Assembly (NCBI RefSeq): GCF_016595465.1 | Contig: NZ_JAENIK010000013.1 | Span: 186,001 to 250,000 of the forward strand | Source: Luteolibacter yonseiensis | GTDB taxonomy: Bacteria > Verrucomicrobiota > Verrucomicrobiia > Verrucomicrobiales > Akkermansiaceae | Length of the DNA stretch: 64,000 nt | Direction: 5' to 3' | In this document: positions 30,192 to 39,409 of the stretch, piece by piece | How positions within the stretch are numbered: position 1 is the first letter of the stretch | Layout: the number at the start of each line of letters is the position of its first letter | Made by a program: the position numbers and the translations under genes | Notes under the pieces: model-generated | What the model saw: the letters and a program-made list of their open reading frames with translations, nothing else | Databases searched by the model: none | Told to the model about the DNA's origin: nothing

Positions 30192-33100
30192 TCACCGGAT
30201 ATCTCCCGAGCCACCGTCTTTTCTCAAGGAAAGAGCGACCCGACGCTCATCGTGGTCGACCTTAATGACGCGGGCTTCGATTTCCTCGCCGACCTTGATG
30301 ATGTCCTTGACCTTCTCCACGTGGTCCTCGCTGAGTTGCGGGTTGTCGATGAGGCCGTCGATGTCACCGTCGAGCGAGACGAACGCACCGCAGGATGCGA
30401 TTTTCACAACCGTGCCCTTGACTAGATCGCCGACCTTGAAGTGGCTGTCGATGAGGCTCCATGGGTCGTATTCGGTTTGCTTGATCCCGAGGGCTACGCG
30501 TTGGTTCGCCTTGTCGATGGCGAGCACGATGGCTTCCACTTCGTCGTTCTTCTTGAAAACTTCAGACGGGTGGTCGATCTTGCGTGTCCAGGACATGTTT
30601 GAGACGTGGATCATGCCGTCGATGCCTTCTTCCAGCTCCACGAATGCGCCATAGCCTGTGAGGTTGCGCACCGAGCCCTTGATTATGGCACCCACCGGAT
30701 AGCGAAGTTCCAGATCATCCCATGGGTTGGGATCCAGTTGGCGTACGCTGAGCGAGATTTTCCGTTCCTCGATGTTTATACCGAGAACGACGGCGGAAAT
30801 TTCCTGGCCGATTTTAAGGACATCGGAAGGACGGGTGATGCGCTTGACCCAGCTGAGCTCGGAAACGTGCACGAAGCCTTCGACAACGCGCTCGATCTCG
30901 ATGAACGCGCCGTATGGCAGGAGCTTGGTCACGCGGCCTTTAACATTGTGGCCGATGGGGTATTTGCTTACAATATCCATCCACGGATCGTCAGACATTT
31001 GCTTTAGTCCAACTGAAACCTGCCCTTTCTCGCGATCCAAACTAAGGATCACTACCGTCAACAACTGGTTTTCGTTGATCAATTCGGAAGCGGTTTGGCC
31101 TAGAAGCCATGACATATCTTCCAAACGTAGCAAACACCCCACTCCACACACATCCAAGAAAGCACCGGGCCCCGTGATATTGATAACCCTCCCGGATACC
31201 ACCTGGCCAACACGGAAAGATTCAATTGTTTCTTTCTTCCTGGACAGCTCCTTGAGTTTTTCAACCTTCCCTCTCGAAGCGAAAATCAAGGATCGTTGTT
31301 CGTCGAACCCTGTCAACATCACCTCGATCTCTTCTCCTACCATAATGGGGAATGCTTCATGAGCCATGAACGCGGGAAATCCGATATCAAGCAAATACCC
31401 CTTTTGAGTCTCTGCTACCACTTTGGCTCGGACAACTTCATCATTCGCCCCATATTTTTCAAGTTTCACGATACGCTCTTCCAATCGATTCAGGCGCGCT
31501 TGGTATCCCTTTTTCTCCTTATCTCCCACGGGATTCAAGGAAACCGTGATCTTCCGATGCATTTCATCGAGATGCAGGATATAAAAAATCTGTGGCTTGC
31601 CCGAGCCCCGTAACTCCGGTATCATCGAATGTTCCACCAGAGGATCGCTAGGCAGATATGCCGCACACCCGATGTCCACTCGATAGCCTCCCGGTTCGGA
31701 CCTCCTGATCCATCCGCGCACCCCTTGTCCCGACACATATAGTTTTTCAACCGTGGTCCACATGGATTCGTGCGTAATGATGGTGGCGACGGCATGATCG
31801 ACAGTGACCAAGGTGCGGGGTAGCGATGTCGCCTTCGTCCAGCCCCCCTTCCCTGGCCTGAAGCGGAGCAACTTGTAGCGGCTGTAGTCCTGGGAGGCAA
31901 TCATCACCACCCGTGGACGGGTTTTTGGGACTGGGATTACCAAATCATCCCACTGCGGTGGTTCGCGGAGCAAAATTGCCGACCCATTCCAAGCTACGCC
32001 CACCAATACTTTTTCCTCAAACAGCCAGCCGGCATTTCTCCGACAGGCGATTTCGCCTACCAAGGCTGCCGAAGAACCAAGATTGACAAGGGCGATCGCC
32101 CGCAACAGCTCGGCGGCTTCGCCTTGGCGGACGGGCTCCGGCAGTTCGTCCAAAAATCCGAGTACCCACCGTGCGGCAGATGGTGTCTGCATCCTACCTA
32201 ACAAGGACTTGGCCACTCTCCCCAGTGCAAGATTCAGATTTTGTTCGTCTCCTGCGCTTACAGATAACGAGAGGTATACGATTTGTTCCTCGAAGAGCAC
32301 CCGTGTCCAATCTTCCGAACGGGGGCGCTGCCGATCCAACACCTCTTTCATCTGACCTAGAAGAACTGGATCACTTGCCAGACTTTCTCTAAGTCTGCCG
32401 ACAAGGCCGGACTTCAGGATAACCAGCTTGCTATTGTTACCCGATATCCATGAGGAATTGAGAAGATCGAATTCCAAGCCGGAATCACTCTGCGGGAACA
32501 AAGCAAGCCGGGTTTTTCTCAAGAGAGCATAGTCAATGATCGCACCGAGAGACAAGGCTTTCGCCAGCACGTCTGTAGCATCGCTAAACATCCTGCCGGA
32601 CTGCTGGCCCGGTTTGTACCAATGACAAAAGCGCGCCAAGCGTGTCAGCCTTCGGGGCCAGCGGGAAGGATGAAAAGGCGAGAGGCAAACCGTATCGATT
32701 CCAGAAGCCTTCAGTTCCGTCAGGAGGTTTGTCCAGCGCCTGCGGATTTTCCAACCTTCCAAGGCGTCTTCCCCCAAGCCAAAAGTCGAGATAAAAACCA
32801 CGATCTCACCGGCACCGGTATTCCCGACAAATGATGATGACATGGGAGGCTCCGAAAGAATCTCAACCGCCCTAAGCGCTCCTCCCGCAACGCGATGGAT
32901 GGAATCAAGCAATTGGTCGCTATCGAACGCCAAAGGCCCCTGAAGAAGAGTATGGTCCAGACAGACCCGGATTGCCGTGGCAGTACCTTTTGTAAGGACG
33001 CGGGGAAGGCGACGCACCGGCAAACCACGAACCATTAGAGAAACAAGCGCATCCACATCTGGGGCACCCGGGACCTTCTTTGAAAAGATCCGGGCAATCA

Positions 33101-33551
33101 ACCCACGCAATTGACGTGCCGGCACCAATGCGTCCGGCGTGGGATGGTAACGTATCCCCTCAACGGGAAAGTCCAATTCTTCAGCCTGTGCGACATACTC
33201 CGGGCACTTTCCATGTTCCGCCGGAGGCCTTGATTCGCACAATCCGATCGGCAGGGACTTCTCTTTGACGTCGGGTTTGTGGATACGTGGTTCAGGTTGC
33301 CACGGCCGTGGCTTCGGCAACCGTATTCGTGTAGACAAAACACCACCTCCTTTTTCCACGTCCGATGCCGCCTCCGGCGAGACAGTCGGCTCTGATACAC
33401 CGGCAAATCCAACAGGTTCGGGCCGGGCGTCTCCGAGGAAATCACCTCTCAACCCAAACAATCGGGAAATTCGATCATAGTCCTTGGTGTCGGGCTGTAA
33501 GACGCCAAAAACCATAGCAAGATCCGAAAGGCCGACAGGTAGGTCACGCAT
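30192..33551 (-). CDS. vWA-like module fused to six S1-like repeats, MoxR-TIR operon protein
   Basis: 1119 residues, last gene of a three-gene operon, 16 bases after the MoxR stop. Residues about 190-345 look like a degenerate vWA fold: TAIRVCLDHTLLQG (MIDAS reduced to Asp199 and Thr201), GEIVVFISTFGLGED and DTVCLSPFHPSRWP. Residues 350-600 are an unassigned helical and beta region. The C-terminus has six S1-like OB repeats: about 610-675, 705-760 (both degenerate), 780-852, 865-938, 952-1024 and 1038-1111. The last four read like ribosomal protein S1 (YGAFVELEEGIDGMIHVSNM, KGTVVKIASCGAFVSL). It is too divergent at the N-terminus to be RpsA itself. I infer a conflict-system component whose S1 tail binds RNA or ribosomes. 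The N-terminal two-thirds is AT-richer than the tail. Confidence 0.75.
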   Translation of the reverse strand: MRDLPVGLSDLAMVFGVLQPDTKDYDRISRLFGLRGDFLGDARPEPVGFAGVSEPTVSPEAASDVEKGGGVLSTRIRLPKPRPWQPEPRIHKPDVKEKSLPIGLCESRPPAEHGKCPEYVAQAEELDFPVEGIRYHPTPDALVPARQLRGLIARIFSKKVPGAPDVDALVSLMVRGLPVRRLPRVLTKGTATAIRVCLDHTLLQGPLAFDSDQLLDSIHRVAGGALRAVEILSEPPMSSSFVGNTGAGEIVVFISTFGLGEDALEGWKIRRRWTNLLTELKASGIDTVCLSPFHPSRWPRRLTRLARFCHWYKPGQQSGRMFSDATDVLAKALSLGAIIDYALLRKTRLALFPQSDSGLEFDLLNSSWISGNNSKLVILKSGLVGRLRESLASDPVLLGQMKEVLDRQRPRSEDWTRVLFEEQIVYLSLSVSAGDEQNLNLALGRVAKSLLGRMQTPSAARWVLGFLDELPEPVRQGEAAELLRAIALVNLGSSAALVGEIACRRNAGWLFEEKVLVGVAWNGSAILLREPPQWDDLVIPVPKTRPRVVMIASQDYSRYKLLRFRPGKGGWTKATSLPRTLVTVDHAVATIITHESMWTTVEKLYVSGQGVRGWIRRSEPGGYRVDIGCAAYLPSDPLVEHSMIPELRGSGKPQIFYILHLDEMHRKITVSLNPVGDKEKKGYQARLNRLEERIVKLEKYGANDEVVRAKVVAETQKGYLLDIGFPAFMAHEAFPIMVGEEIEVMLTGFDEQRSLIFASRGKVEKLKELSRKKETIESFRVGQVVSGRVINITGPGAFLDVCGVGCLLRLEDMSWLLGQTASELINENQLLTVVILSLDREKGQVSVGLKQMSDDPWMDIVSKYPIGHNVKGRVTKLLPYGAFIEIERVVEGFVHVSELSWVKRITRPSDVLKIGQEISAVVLGINIEERKISLSVRQLDPNPWDDLELRYPVGAIIKGSVRNLTGYGAFVELEEGIDGMIHVSNMSWTRKIDHPSEVFKKNDEVEAIVLAIDKANQRVALGIKQTEYDPWSLIDSHFKVGDLVKGTVVKIASCGAFVSLDGDIDGLIDNPQLSEDHVEKVKDIIKVGEEIEARVIKVDHDERRVALSLRKDGGSGDIR

Positions 33552-33567
33552 GGCAAACGCTTCCGCA

Positions 33568-34614
33568 TTATTGCGAATTGTAAGAATTGTGCCACGAGGT
33601 GTGAAGAATGATTTCCCTCCATCGGCTCTGATCCCCGGTGCCCAACGCGGCGACGGCCTTGATGCTGTCGATGAACTCGGCGGGGCTCACCACAGCCGCG
33701 CCGCGGGTTCTGCGAAGTATGTCAAGTATCAGCCGCCATTCCGAAACCACTTGTTCATCGCTTTGGCGGAAAGTCGCCTGTGCCAGCTCCATAAGGTCTT
33801 CATCTGAAGGTGGTGAAATCTCACAAACCACGCAGCGACGGACAAAAGCTTCTGGCAACTCCCGCTCTTGATTGGAAGTGATGATCACAAACGGTTCATC
33901 CCCCGCAGAGAGAGAAGAAAATCTGACATTTTCGCCGGATTCTTCGATGGAAAACTGACGGGAACCTAGGGGGACAAGCAGGTTATTGGGAAAATCAATG
34001 TCCGCCTTGTCAATTTCGTCTATGAGTACGATCGCAGGAACGAAGTCCTTCCCGTCGGACACAGGACTCCAACCGGGATCTCGGGCTTGCACAAGCTTAT
34101 CATTCTCTCCCGCGGGAAGGCCTCGCCGCCCCGCAGAAAGCGGGTCCAAAGCCCACCACAACGAACCCGGCTCGATAAAGGGGTAAGGGCTCCGCCATAA
34201 TGGTTCGGCTTCATCCGAAAGCGAGGCCCCGCCCAGATGGGCTTCCCCTAGGCGCCTGATCGCATCGAACCGGTAGAGCAACTCTTTGGCTTCAGTGCGC
34301 GAATGCACTACGAATTCATAGTAGCGGCGCCCCATGATGCGCGCCAGATTGAAGACCATCGAAGACTTCCCGCAACCTGAGGGTCCATAAAGGAGCAGCG
34401 GGCGACCTACAATCAAGGCCACTCGAATCGCAAGTTTGAGGTCTTCACCATAGCGGTAGAAGCGACCGTCGCGCCGGTCTCCCATAGCGCTGGCCTCCTC
34501 TGGATCTCGAAAGTCAGCCACGGATGTTCCCGGTGATTCGATGAGCGAGTGAAACAGAGAGGATAAAAATGGAGTCATGACAGAAGGAAAATCTATTGGA
34601 TGATTGAGTGACAT
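33568..34614 (-). CDS. MoxR-like AAA+ ATPase
   Basis: 348 residues, second gene of the TIR operon, 9 bases after the TIR stop. Walker A is LLLYGPSGCGKSSM (Gly77-Ser85), Walker B is IVLIDEIDKAD (Asp199-Glu200), sensor 1 is FVIITSNQERELP and the arginine region is EAFVRRCVV. This is the MoxR/RavA-type layout, in which the ATPase remodels a vWA-containing partner; the next gene supplies a vWA-like module. An N-terminal 45 residues precede the core. Similar MoxR plus vWA plus TIR sets are known among NTPase-dependent conflict systems. Confidence 0.9.
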   Translation of the reverse strand: MSLNHPIDFPSVMTPFLSSLFHSLIESPGTSVADFRDPEEASAMGDRRDGRFYRYGEDLKLAIRVALIVGRPLLLYGPSGCGKSSMVFNLARIMGRRYYEFVVHSRTEAKELLYRFDAIRRLGEAHLGGASLSDEAEPLWRSPYPFIEPGSLWWALDPLSAGRRGLPAGENDKLVQARDPGWSPVSDGKDFVPAIVLIDEIDKADIDFPNNLLVPLGSRQFSIEESGENVRFSSLSAGDEPFVIITSNQERELPEAFVRRCVVCEISPPSDEDLMELAQATFRQSDEQVVSEWRLILDILRRTRGAAVVSPAEFIDSIKAVAALGTGDQSRWREIILHTSWHNSYNSQ

Positions 34615-34623
34615 GAGCGGAAA

Positions 34624-35868
34624 TCATGATTCGATAAAACTTTGTTTCGCATCAAGGTAGTCGAAGTAAGCCTCATCCTCATCGTCCGCAGCGTCACCGT
34701 AGGGCTTGAAACAGTCATAGCCAAGTCCTGAAGCCGACAATTCATCAAAGTCCGGAGTAGAGACAAGGATTTTTAAAGCCGGGAATGTATTCTGGATTGT
34801 CCTTACCAGTTGATAATCCATACCCGCCCGATGATCGAGTTTCAATATCACCGGAAACCTTTTGCCCATCGCGTAGCGGTGCAGCAAATCATTCAAACCA
34901 GCTCTCGCTCCGGCAATCGAAGTATTTTGAAACATGCGCGCCAAAGTTCCCGCGATCTGCTCCAGAATCTCCTCCACTGGATCGGACGTCTTGACATGGA
35001 CGGATGGCCAGTTTCGCCCCTGATGGGATGCCTTGAGAAGCATCTTGGCCGGAGTGAAATCCGGATGCATGCATTCCACCGCCGCTGCCTTGGGCCGATC
35101 GGCTTGCAGCAGATTTTCGCGCAATCGACTTGCCTCCGGCGACCTAATCCATTTTGTCGCAAGCAGCTCTACAAGAGACTCCATTACCCGGTCATTCTCA
35201 GCGAACGGAAGCAGACTACTTACCGCAAGTGGACCGATCCGATAGAGACAGTGCGCCAGTCCGCGCCGGGTAGTCGGTACGAGCTGAATTATTTCAGGAT
35301 GATTTGCGGCCAGAATCCGGCCAGCGCTTTTAACTCTCCTCTCGTCGAATGAGAGGAGATTAGAAATCTGATTCATGATCCACCGCTCCTCAAATGGAGT
35401 TTCATCCAAAGAATCCAAGCGGTCTATGACGCGGCCTACCAATTCCGACATCGAAACCTGTTGACGCTGTGCCTCCATATCAAGGCAGTGGTGATCCCGG
35501 ATGGAACGAATGTCCTCGGGGAGCAAATCGGCTGCTGGCATTCGTGCCCCATCATGGAGTACCGGAATGATCGATTTAGCACCGGCAATCGCCAAAGTGA
35601 GTTCCCTTCTTACGTAATCTCCGGACCTCTGCAAGCGAGGCACGCCGTCGATTACCTCATTCCAGCGCGGCCCGATCAAGCAGATGAACACTGGAGACAC
35701 ATTCACCGCCTTTTCAAGCACCGCAGAAAAAACCTCTCCAGGTTCGATTTGGGATCTGTCGAGGAAAATATCATCGCGCTCCAGTTCCCTCTCCAATTCC
35801 GAGGCCAACCATGCGGCAGTGGTATTGCCGTCATTTCGCCGATAACTGATAAAGACCCTGTAGCTCAT
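34624..35868 (-). CDS. TIR-domain protein, first gene of the MoxR-S1 operon
   Basis: 414 residues from the ATG at 35866-35868 (MSYRVFISYRRND); an ATG five codons upstream (35883) is possible. Residues 1-145 are a TIR domain: RVFISYRRNDG, DDIFLDRSQIEPGEVF (BB-loop region), VFICLIGPRW, and GDYVRRELTLAIAG with Glu89 in the place of the NADase catalytic Glu. The rest (150-414) has a helical middle part with YRIGPLAVSSLLPFA and an alpha/beta end (FPVILKLDHRAGMD), which I do not recognise. TIR domains in prokaryotic defence cleave NAD+ or make signalling nucleotides; here activity is inferred from the retained Glu. Confidence 0.82.
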   Translation of the reverse strand: MSYRVFISYRRNDGNTTAAWLASELERELERDDIFLDRSQIEPGEVFSAVLEKAVNVSPVFICLIGPRWNEVIDGVPRLQRSGDYVRRELTLAIAGAKSIIPVLHDGARMPAADLLPEDIRSIRDHHCLDMEAQRQQVSMSELVGRVIDRLDSLDETPFEERWIMNQISNLLSFDERRVKSAGRILAANHPEIIQLVPTTRRGLAHCLYRIGPLAVSSLLPFAENDRVMESLVELLATKWIRSPEASRLRENLLQADRPKAAAVECMHPDFTPAKMLLKASHQGRNWPSVHVKTSDPVEEILEQIAGTLARMFQNTSIAGARAGLNDLLHRYAMGKRFPVILKLDHRAGMDYQLVRTIQNTFPALKILVSTPDFDELSASGLGYDCFKPYGDAADDEDEAYFDYLDAKQSFIES

Positions 35869-35883
35869 CAAAAGTGACGCCAT

Positions 35884-36275
35884 TTTTAGCGGACGAATCC
35901 GAACCCACCAGCATTAAAACAAACGGAACCAATGCGTTCTACACGAATTCATTGCAACATGTAAGGAAAGGACTAAGAACGTGCCGGGCTACTTGCCCAA
36001 CATCAACACAGCTTCTGCGCCCACCCGCCGAAAAAACGATCGCTAGACTTTGCTTTCACTCCCGCATTTCGCGCGAATTCCATTCTACGCTCCCAGTGGG
36101 GCCTCACATCCTCCCGCAGACGTCCGAGAAACAGCCGGCACCGCGGCAATATTTTCTCCAAAAAAGGGTAAGCATTCAGGTAGTCTGCCAGATTTCCCGG
36201 ATGTCGGGCAATGTAAAGTTACACAAAAAAGCTTCGCCACCCCCTGTCGGCTGCTTTCTAATCCGGCGGACATTA
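35884..36275. other. intergenic region between the TIR operon and PotB-like gene
   Basis: About 390 bases between divergent genes. It must hold the promoter of the TIR operon, but no convincing -35/-10 pair or sigma-54 site was found on either strand. An ATG at 36198 in the permease frame could be an alternative start. Base composition stays AT-richer than typical host genes up to about 36270. Confidence 0.4.
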
Positions 36276-37103
36276 TTGAAAAAACACCGCACGGAACTCC
36301 TCTCCACCCTTCCCAGCTTCGGTTGGCTGGCGCTGTTCGTCCTTGTCCCGACGTTGCTGGTGCTGGCGATCGCCTTCCGTGAGACGGCACCGGCGGGAGG
36401 CATCGGCGCGGGGTGGACACTGGACCAGTTCCGCGTTTTCGGGGAGAAAAGCACGCTCGTCCTGCTCTGGCGCACGCTGTGGATCAGCGGAGCCGTCACC
36501 GCTATCTGCCTTATGCTCGCACTGCCGGTCGCATGGTTCATCTCCCGGGCGGACGCGGCATGGAGGTCGCGATTGCTGCTGCTCGTCATCGTACCGTTCT
36601 GGACGAATTTCCTGATCCGGGTTTTCGCATGGAACCAGATCCTCCACTCGGAAGGGCCGCTCGCGAAATTTTTCCGCTCCATCCACCTGCTTGGTGAGAA
36701 CGAATCGCTGCTCTTCAACTCCGGCGCGGTTGTGTTGGTCAGCGTTTACACCTACCTGCCCTTCGCCATCCTGCCCCTCTACGCGGCGGCGGAGAAATTC
36801 GACTTCGGCCTGCTGGATGCCGCGCGGGATCTCGGTGCGGGAGCGTTCCGTTCGTTCCGCTCGGTGTTCCTGCCCGGCATCCGCAAGGGCATCACCACCG
36901 CGCTGGTCATCGTCTTCGTGCCCATGCTCGGCTCCTACGTCGTGCCGGATCTGGTCGGCGGCACGGATGGGCAGATGATCGGAAACAAGATCGCCCAGCG
37001 GAACTTCGCGGACCGGAACCTCCCCGCCGCCTCCGCCATATCCGCCTTGCTCACGCTCTTCGTCCTCGCTCCGATGCTGTTCCGGAAAAAAGAGAATGCC
37101 TGA
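36276..37103 (+). CDS. ABC transporter permease, PotB/spermidine-putrescine type
   Basis: 275 residues from a TTG at 36276 preceded by GGCGGA; an ATG at 36198 would add 26 residues with no family match. Six membrane helices are visible, starting with FGWLALFVLVPTLLVLAIAF. The binding-protein-dependent transport permease signature is present: the EAA-like loop DAARDLGAGAFRSFRSVFLPG, then GITTALVIVFVPMLGSYVVPD. FAWNQILHSEGPLAKF and NSGAVVLVSVYTYLPFAILP are typical of PotB. The partner PotA, PotC and PotD genes are absent on both sides, so it is either an orphan or supplied from elsewhere. Confidence 0.82.
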   Translation: MKKHRTELLSTLPSFGWLALFVLVPTLLVLAIAFRETAPAGGIGAGWTLDQFRVFGEKSTLVLLWRTLWISGAVTAICLMLALPVAWFISRADAAWRSRLLLLVIVPFWTNFLIRVFAWNQILHSEGPLAKFFRSIHLLGENESLLFNSGAVVLVSVYTYLPFAILPLYAAAEKFDFGLLDAARDLGAGAFRSFRSVFLPGIRKGITTALVIVFVPMLGSYVVPDLVGGTDGQMIGNKIAQRNFADRNLPAASAISALLTLFVLAPMLFRKKENA

Positions 37104-37157
37104 TAGCCGCTCGCGCAACAAATTGACCGCGCATGTCATCAGCGGCATCGCGTGGAT

Positions 37158-38108
37158 TCACTCGAGATTCCTCAGCTTCTTCTGCTCGTTGATCCACGCG
37201 CGATCTTCGTCGGAGAGTTTGCTTTCGGTGGTCCGTGACCGGGTGCCGTCCGGCTCGATGAAGTTGAGCACGCCGGAGCCGCTGGAATAGGAGGTAAGTT
37301 TGGCGAAGATCTTCCGCCCCTTGCGGTCCTGCCACTCCCGGTAGCCTTTTTTCTCAAGGCTGCCGTGCCACCCCTTGATCGACTGGACGGAAACCTCCGC
37401 CGAATGCTTGAACTGCCCGAACAGGAACGTCGAGTCGCCGCGCTTGTATCCCCGGTAGCGTCCTACCACCTCGCCGTTCGGACTGACCATGACCAGGGAG
37501 GGGTAACCCATGATCTTATAGCGCTTTTTCAAACGGATGTTGTATTCCTTCACCCTGGCACGGTAGTCATCCGCCTCCTCGGACTTCATGTCCTGCACGT
37601 CCTCCTTGCTGACGAATGAGTCCACCTTGAGCCGCACGATGTTTTCCGTCGCCCAGTTGCCGAAATCATTCGTGGAGAACAGCTCCTGGCTCAGAGCCTT
37701 GCACATCGGGCTGGTCTGGGAATCCGTGAACCAGATGAGAAGGGGCTTTCCCTCGCGCATGGCACGCTGTTTCGCGATGGTCTCGCTTTCTTCCCACGGC
37801 CCGCGTTTCGGAGCCAGGAGGAGGTCGCCGAGTTCCGGCACACCGGCCTCGGGATCGTCCGGATTGGTATAGGCGATCTCGTCCGCCGAAGGGAAAATGG
37901 AAAGGTCCGGTTTCGCCCCGCCGGCGGCAATGTTTCCTCCCGGTGCGACCGGCGTTCCCGAATCTGAACTGCCCGAACGGATCAACGGTCTTTTCGTCGC
38001 GGGATTGATGGGATTCTCCTGCTTCTCCCGTTGCTCGATCTTTCCCGCGCCTCCACACGAAACAAGGGCGATGGCGGGGATCAATGTCCAGAGAGGGAGG
38101 AGTTTCAT
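37158..38108 (-). CDS. lipoprotein with thioredoxin-like and SHD1 domains
   Basis: 316 residues from the ATG at 38106-38108 (MKLLPLWTLIPAIALVSCGG). The lipobox LVSCGG gives Cys18. A disordered linker (PINPATKRPLIRSGSS) leads to a thioredoxin-like domain at about 100-245: KPLLIWFTDSQTSPMCKALS, YKIMGYPSLVMVSPNGEVVG. The usual CxxC is SPMC, so it has only one active-site Cys and probably does not act as a dithiol oxidoreductase. The end (REWQDRKGRKIFAKLTSYSS to LSDEDRAWINEQ) is an SHD1 domain, as in the protein at 15740. The location is probably the periplasmic membrane face. Confidence 0.78.
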   Translation of the reverse strand: MKLLPLWTLIPAIALVSCGGAGKIEQREKQENPINPATKRPLIRSGSSDSGTPVAPGGNIAAGGAKPDLSIFPSADEIAYTNPDDPEAGVPELGDLLLAPKRGPWEESETIAKQRAMREGKPLLIWFTDSQTSPMCKALSQELFSTNDFGNWATENIVRLKVDSFVSKEDVQDMKSEEADDYRARVKEYNIRLKKRYKIMGYPSLVMVSPNGEVVGRYRGYKRGDSTFLFGQFKHSAEVSVQSIKGWHGSLEKKGYREWQDRKGRKIFAKLTSYSSGSGVLNFIEPDGTRSRTTESKLSDEDRAWINEQKKLRNLE

Positions 38109-38122
38109 GGAAAAAAGGCGGC

Positions 38123-39181
38123 TTATTTTTTCAATCTCACCGGAGTGCCGCAGTAAGTGCAGCGGAACCATCTGAAAACCAGCATGTGGAAACTGACGGG
38201 CAGGATGTAGCCCAAGCCCGGAACATGATGTGCCTTGCTGTTTTTCAGACACATGCGCGGCACGAACAGCCTCTGTCCGCAGATACGGCAACTGCCGTTC
38301 ATGCCCCAGATCATCCATGCGATACCGACGACCGGGAGGCAGAGCGGGAAAACCAACAACCATTTGGGAACCCACTGGAAGTGCTGCGGCATCAGGTCGG
38401 AAAGCAGAAGCAGTCCCGCCGAGACAATACCCGCGGGGAGCAACAGTGTCAGCACGAGAGTCAGAATGGCACCGATGCTCAGGGAAATCGGGTGGCTGTG
38501 CAGCACGCCCCGGATGTAGCGGCGGGAACTCGGGTCCTTTCCCCGGTTCGTCTCCACGCGCGGAGCGCGGATGAGCGCCACGCGGTCGTCGTCCTGGGCA
38601 AGTTTCTTGGTGGTTCCCGTCCTGGGGGCGGGGCCGGACAGCACGTCGATGGATTTGATGCGCGCCGTGTCGATCTCGATACGGGACGGACCGGGATCGG
38701 AAATCATCACGTTGCTGGATACAGGCACCGGGGGCTTAGGATTTCTCGAGGCCGGGACGCGGTCTTCCACGCGAATTTCCAAATCGCCGGAATAGCGGTT
38801 CAGCAGGATGCCGGGCGGAATGTCCGCCACCCCGAGTTTCTGCTCCACCAGCACCTTCGCAGGCAGAGGGATGGCAAAGGGCGCGCCCGCCAGCATGGAG
38901 GCGGCTTGCGGCGATTTTTCATAGTCCACCGGCATCACCATCTCCGGGACGGTTTCCTCCTCGACTCCCGTGAGGGTGCGGGCGGTGGAAATCCATTGAT
39001 CGATGTCCTTGCGGCCGGGAGCACGTTCGGCGATCCGGAGGATCTGGTTCGCCCGCTCCAGTTCCTTGACGAGTTCGTCCACTCCCGCTTTCGCCAGGGA
39101 TTCCGCATTGGCGAATCCAGCGGCTTCAAGCAGTTCGAGAGATGATTTCCCGATGCCCGGGATACTTTGGAGATTCGTCAT
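38123..39181 (-). CDS. HhH-domain membrane protein with C-terminal zinc ribbon
   Basis: 352 residues. The N-terminus (LQSIPGIGKSSLELLEAAGF) is a helix-hairpin-helix pair of the DUF4332 type. A long polar region follows. Two to three hydrophobic helices lie at about 228-300 (ISLSIGAILTLVLTLLLPAG and LLVFPLCLPVVGIAWMIWG), and the end holds paired Cys motifs CRICGQRL and CTYCGTP, which could bind one zinc. The function is unknown. It lies 14 bases upstream of the thioredoxin-like lipoprotein on the same strand. Confidence 0.7.
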   Translation of the reverse strand: MTNLQSIPGIGKSSLELLEAAGFANAESLAKAGVDELVKELERANQILRIAERAPGRKDIDQWISTARTLTGVEEETVPEMVMPVDYEKSPQAASMLAGAPFAIPLPAKVLVEQKLGVADIPPGILLNRYSGDLEIRVEDRVPASRNPKPPVPVSSNVMISDPGPSRIEIDTARIKSIDVLSGPAPRTGTTKKLAQDDDRVALIRAPRVETNRGKDPSSRRYIRGVLHSHPISLSIGAILTLVLTLLLPAGIVSAGLLLLSDLMPQHFQWVPKWLLVFPLCLPVVGIAWMIWGMNGSCRICGQRLFVPRMCLKNSKAHHVPGLGYILPVSFHMLVFRWFRCTYCGTPVRLKK

Positions 39182-39276
39182 GGGTTAATCAACGCGTGGT
39201 CACTTTAGTCACCGTATAAGTCTTGGCAAGCGGTCACATGATCAACCGCCTTTTAATCGAAGAGGACAAGCTGCCG

Positions 39277-39305
39277 CCTGAAAGCGCGAACTTGGCGCGT
39301 TCAGG
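39277..39305 (-). terminator. candidate terminator hairpin downstream of valS
   Basis: CCTGAA-A-GCGCG pairs with CGCG-TTCAGG across a 7-base loop, about 105 bases after the valS stop. No U-tract follows on the minus strand, so factor-independent termination is uncertain. Confidence 0.35.
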
Positions 39306-39409
39306 GTTCTGACCTGCCGTCCGCTTGAGAGAGCGGCCTTGGATCTTCCCGGAGCGCGAGGGTGAAGAAAAGGGACCACGAAGCCCCTCCTCTTCAGCTC
39401 AAACCCACC

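Noticed and set aside
33577-33592. TGGCAC at the start of a minus-strand sigma-54-like site at the end of the MoxR gene
   Set aside because: The -12 element reads TTAC instead of TTGC, losing an essential base.
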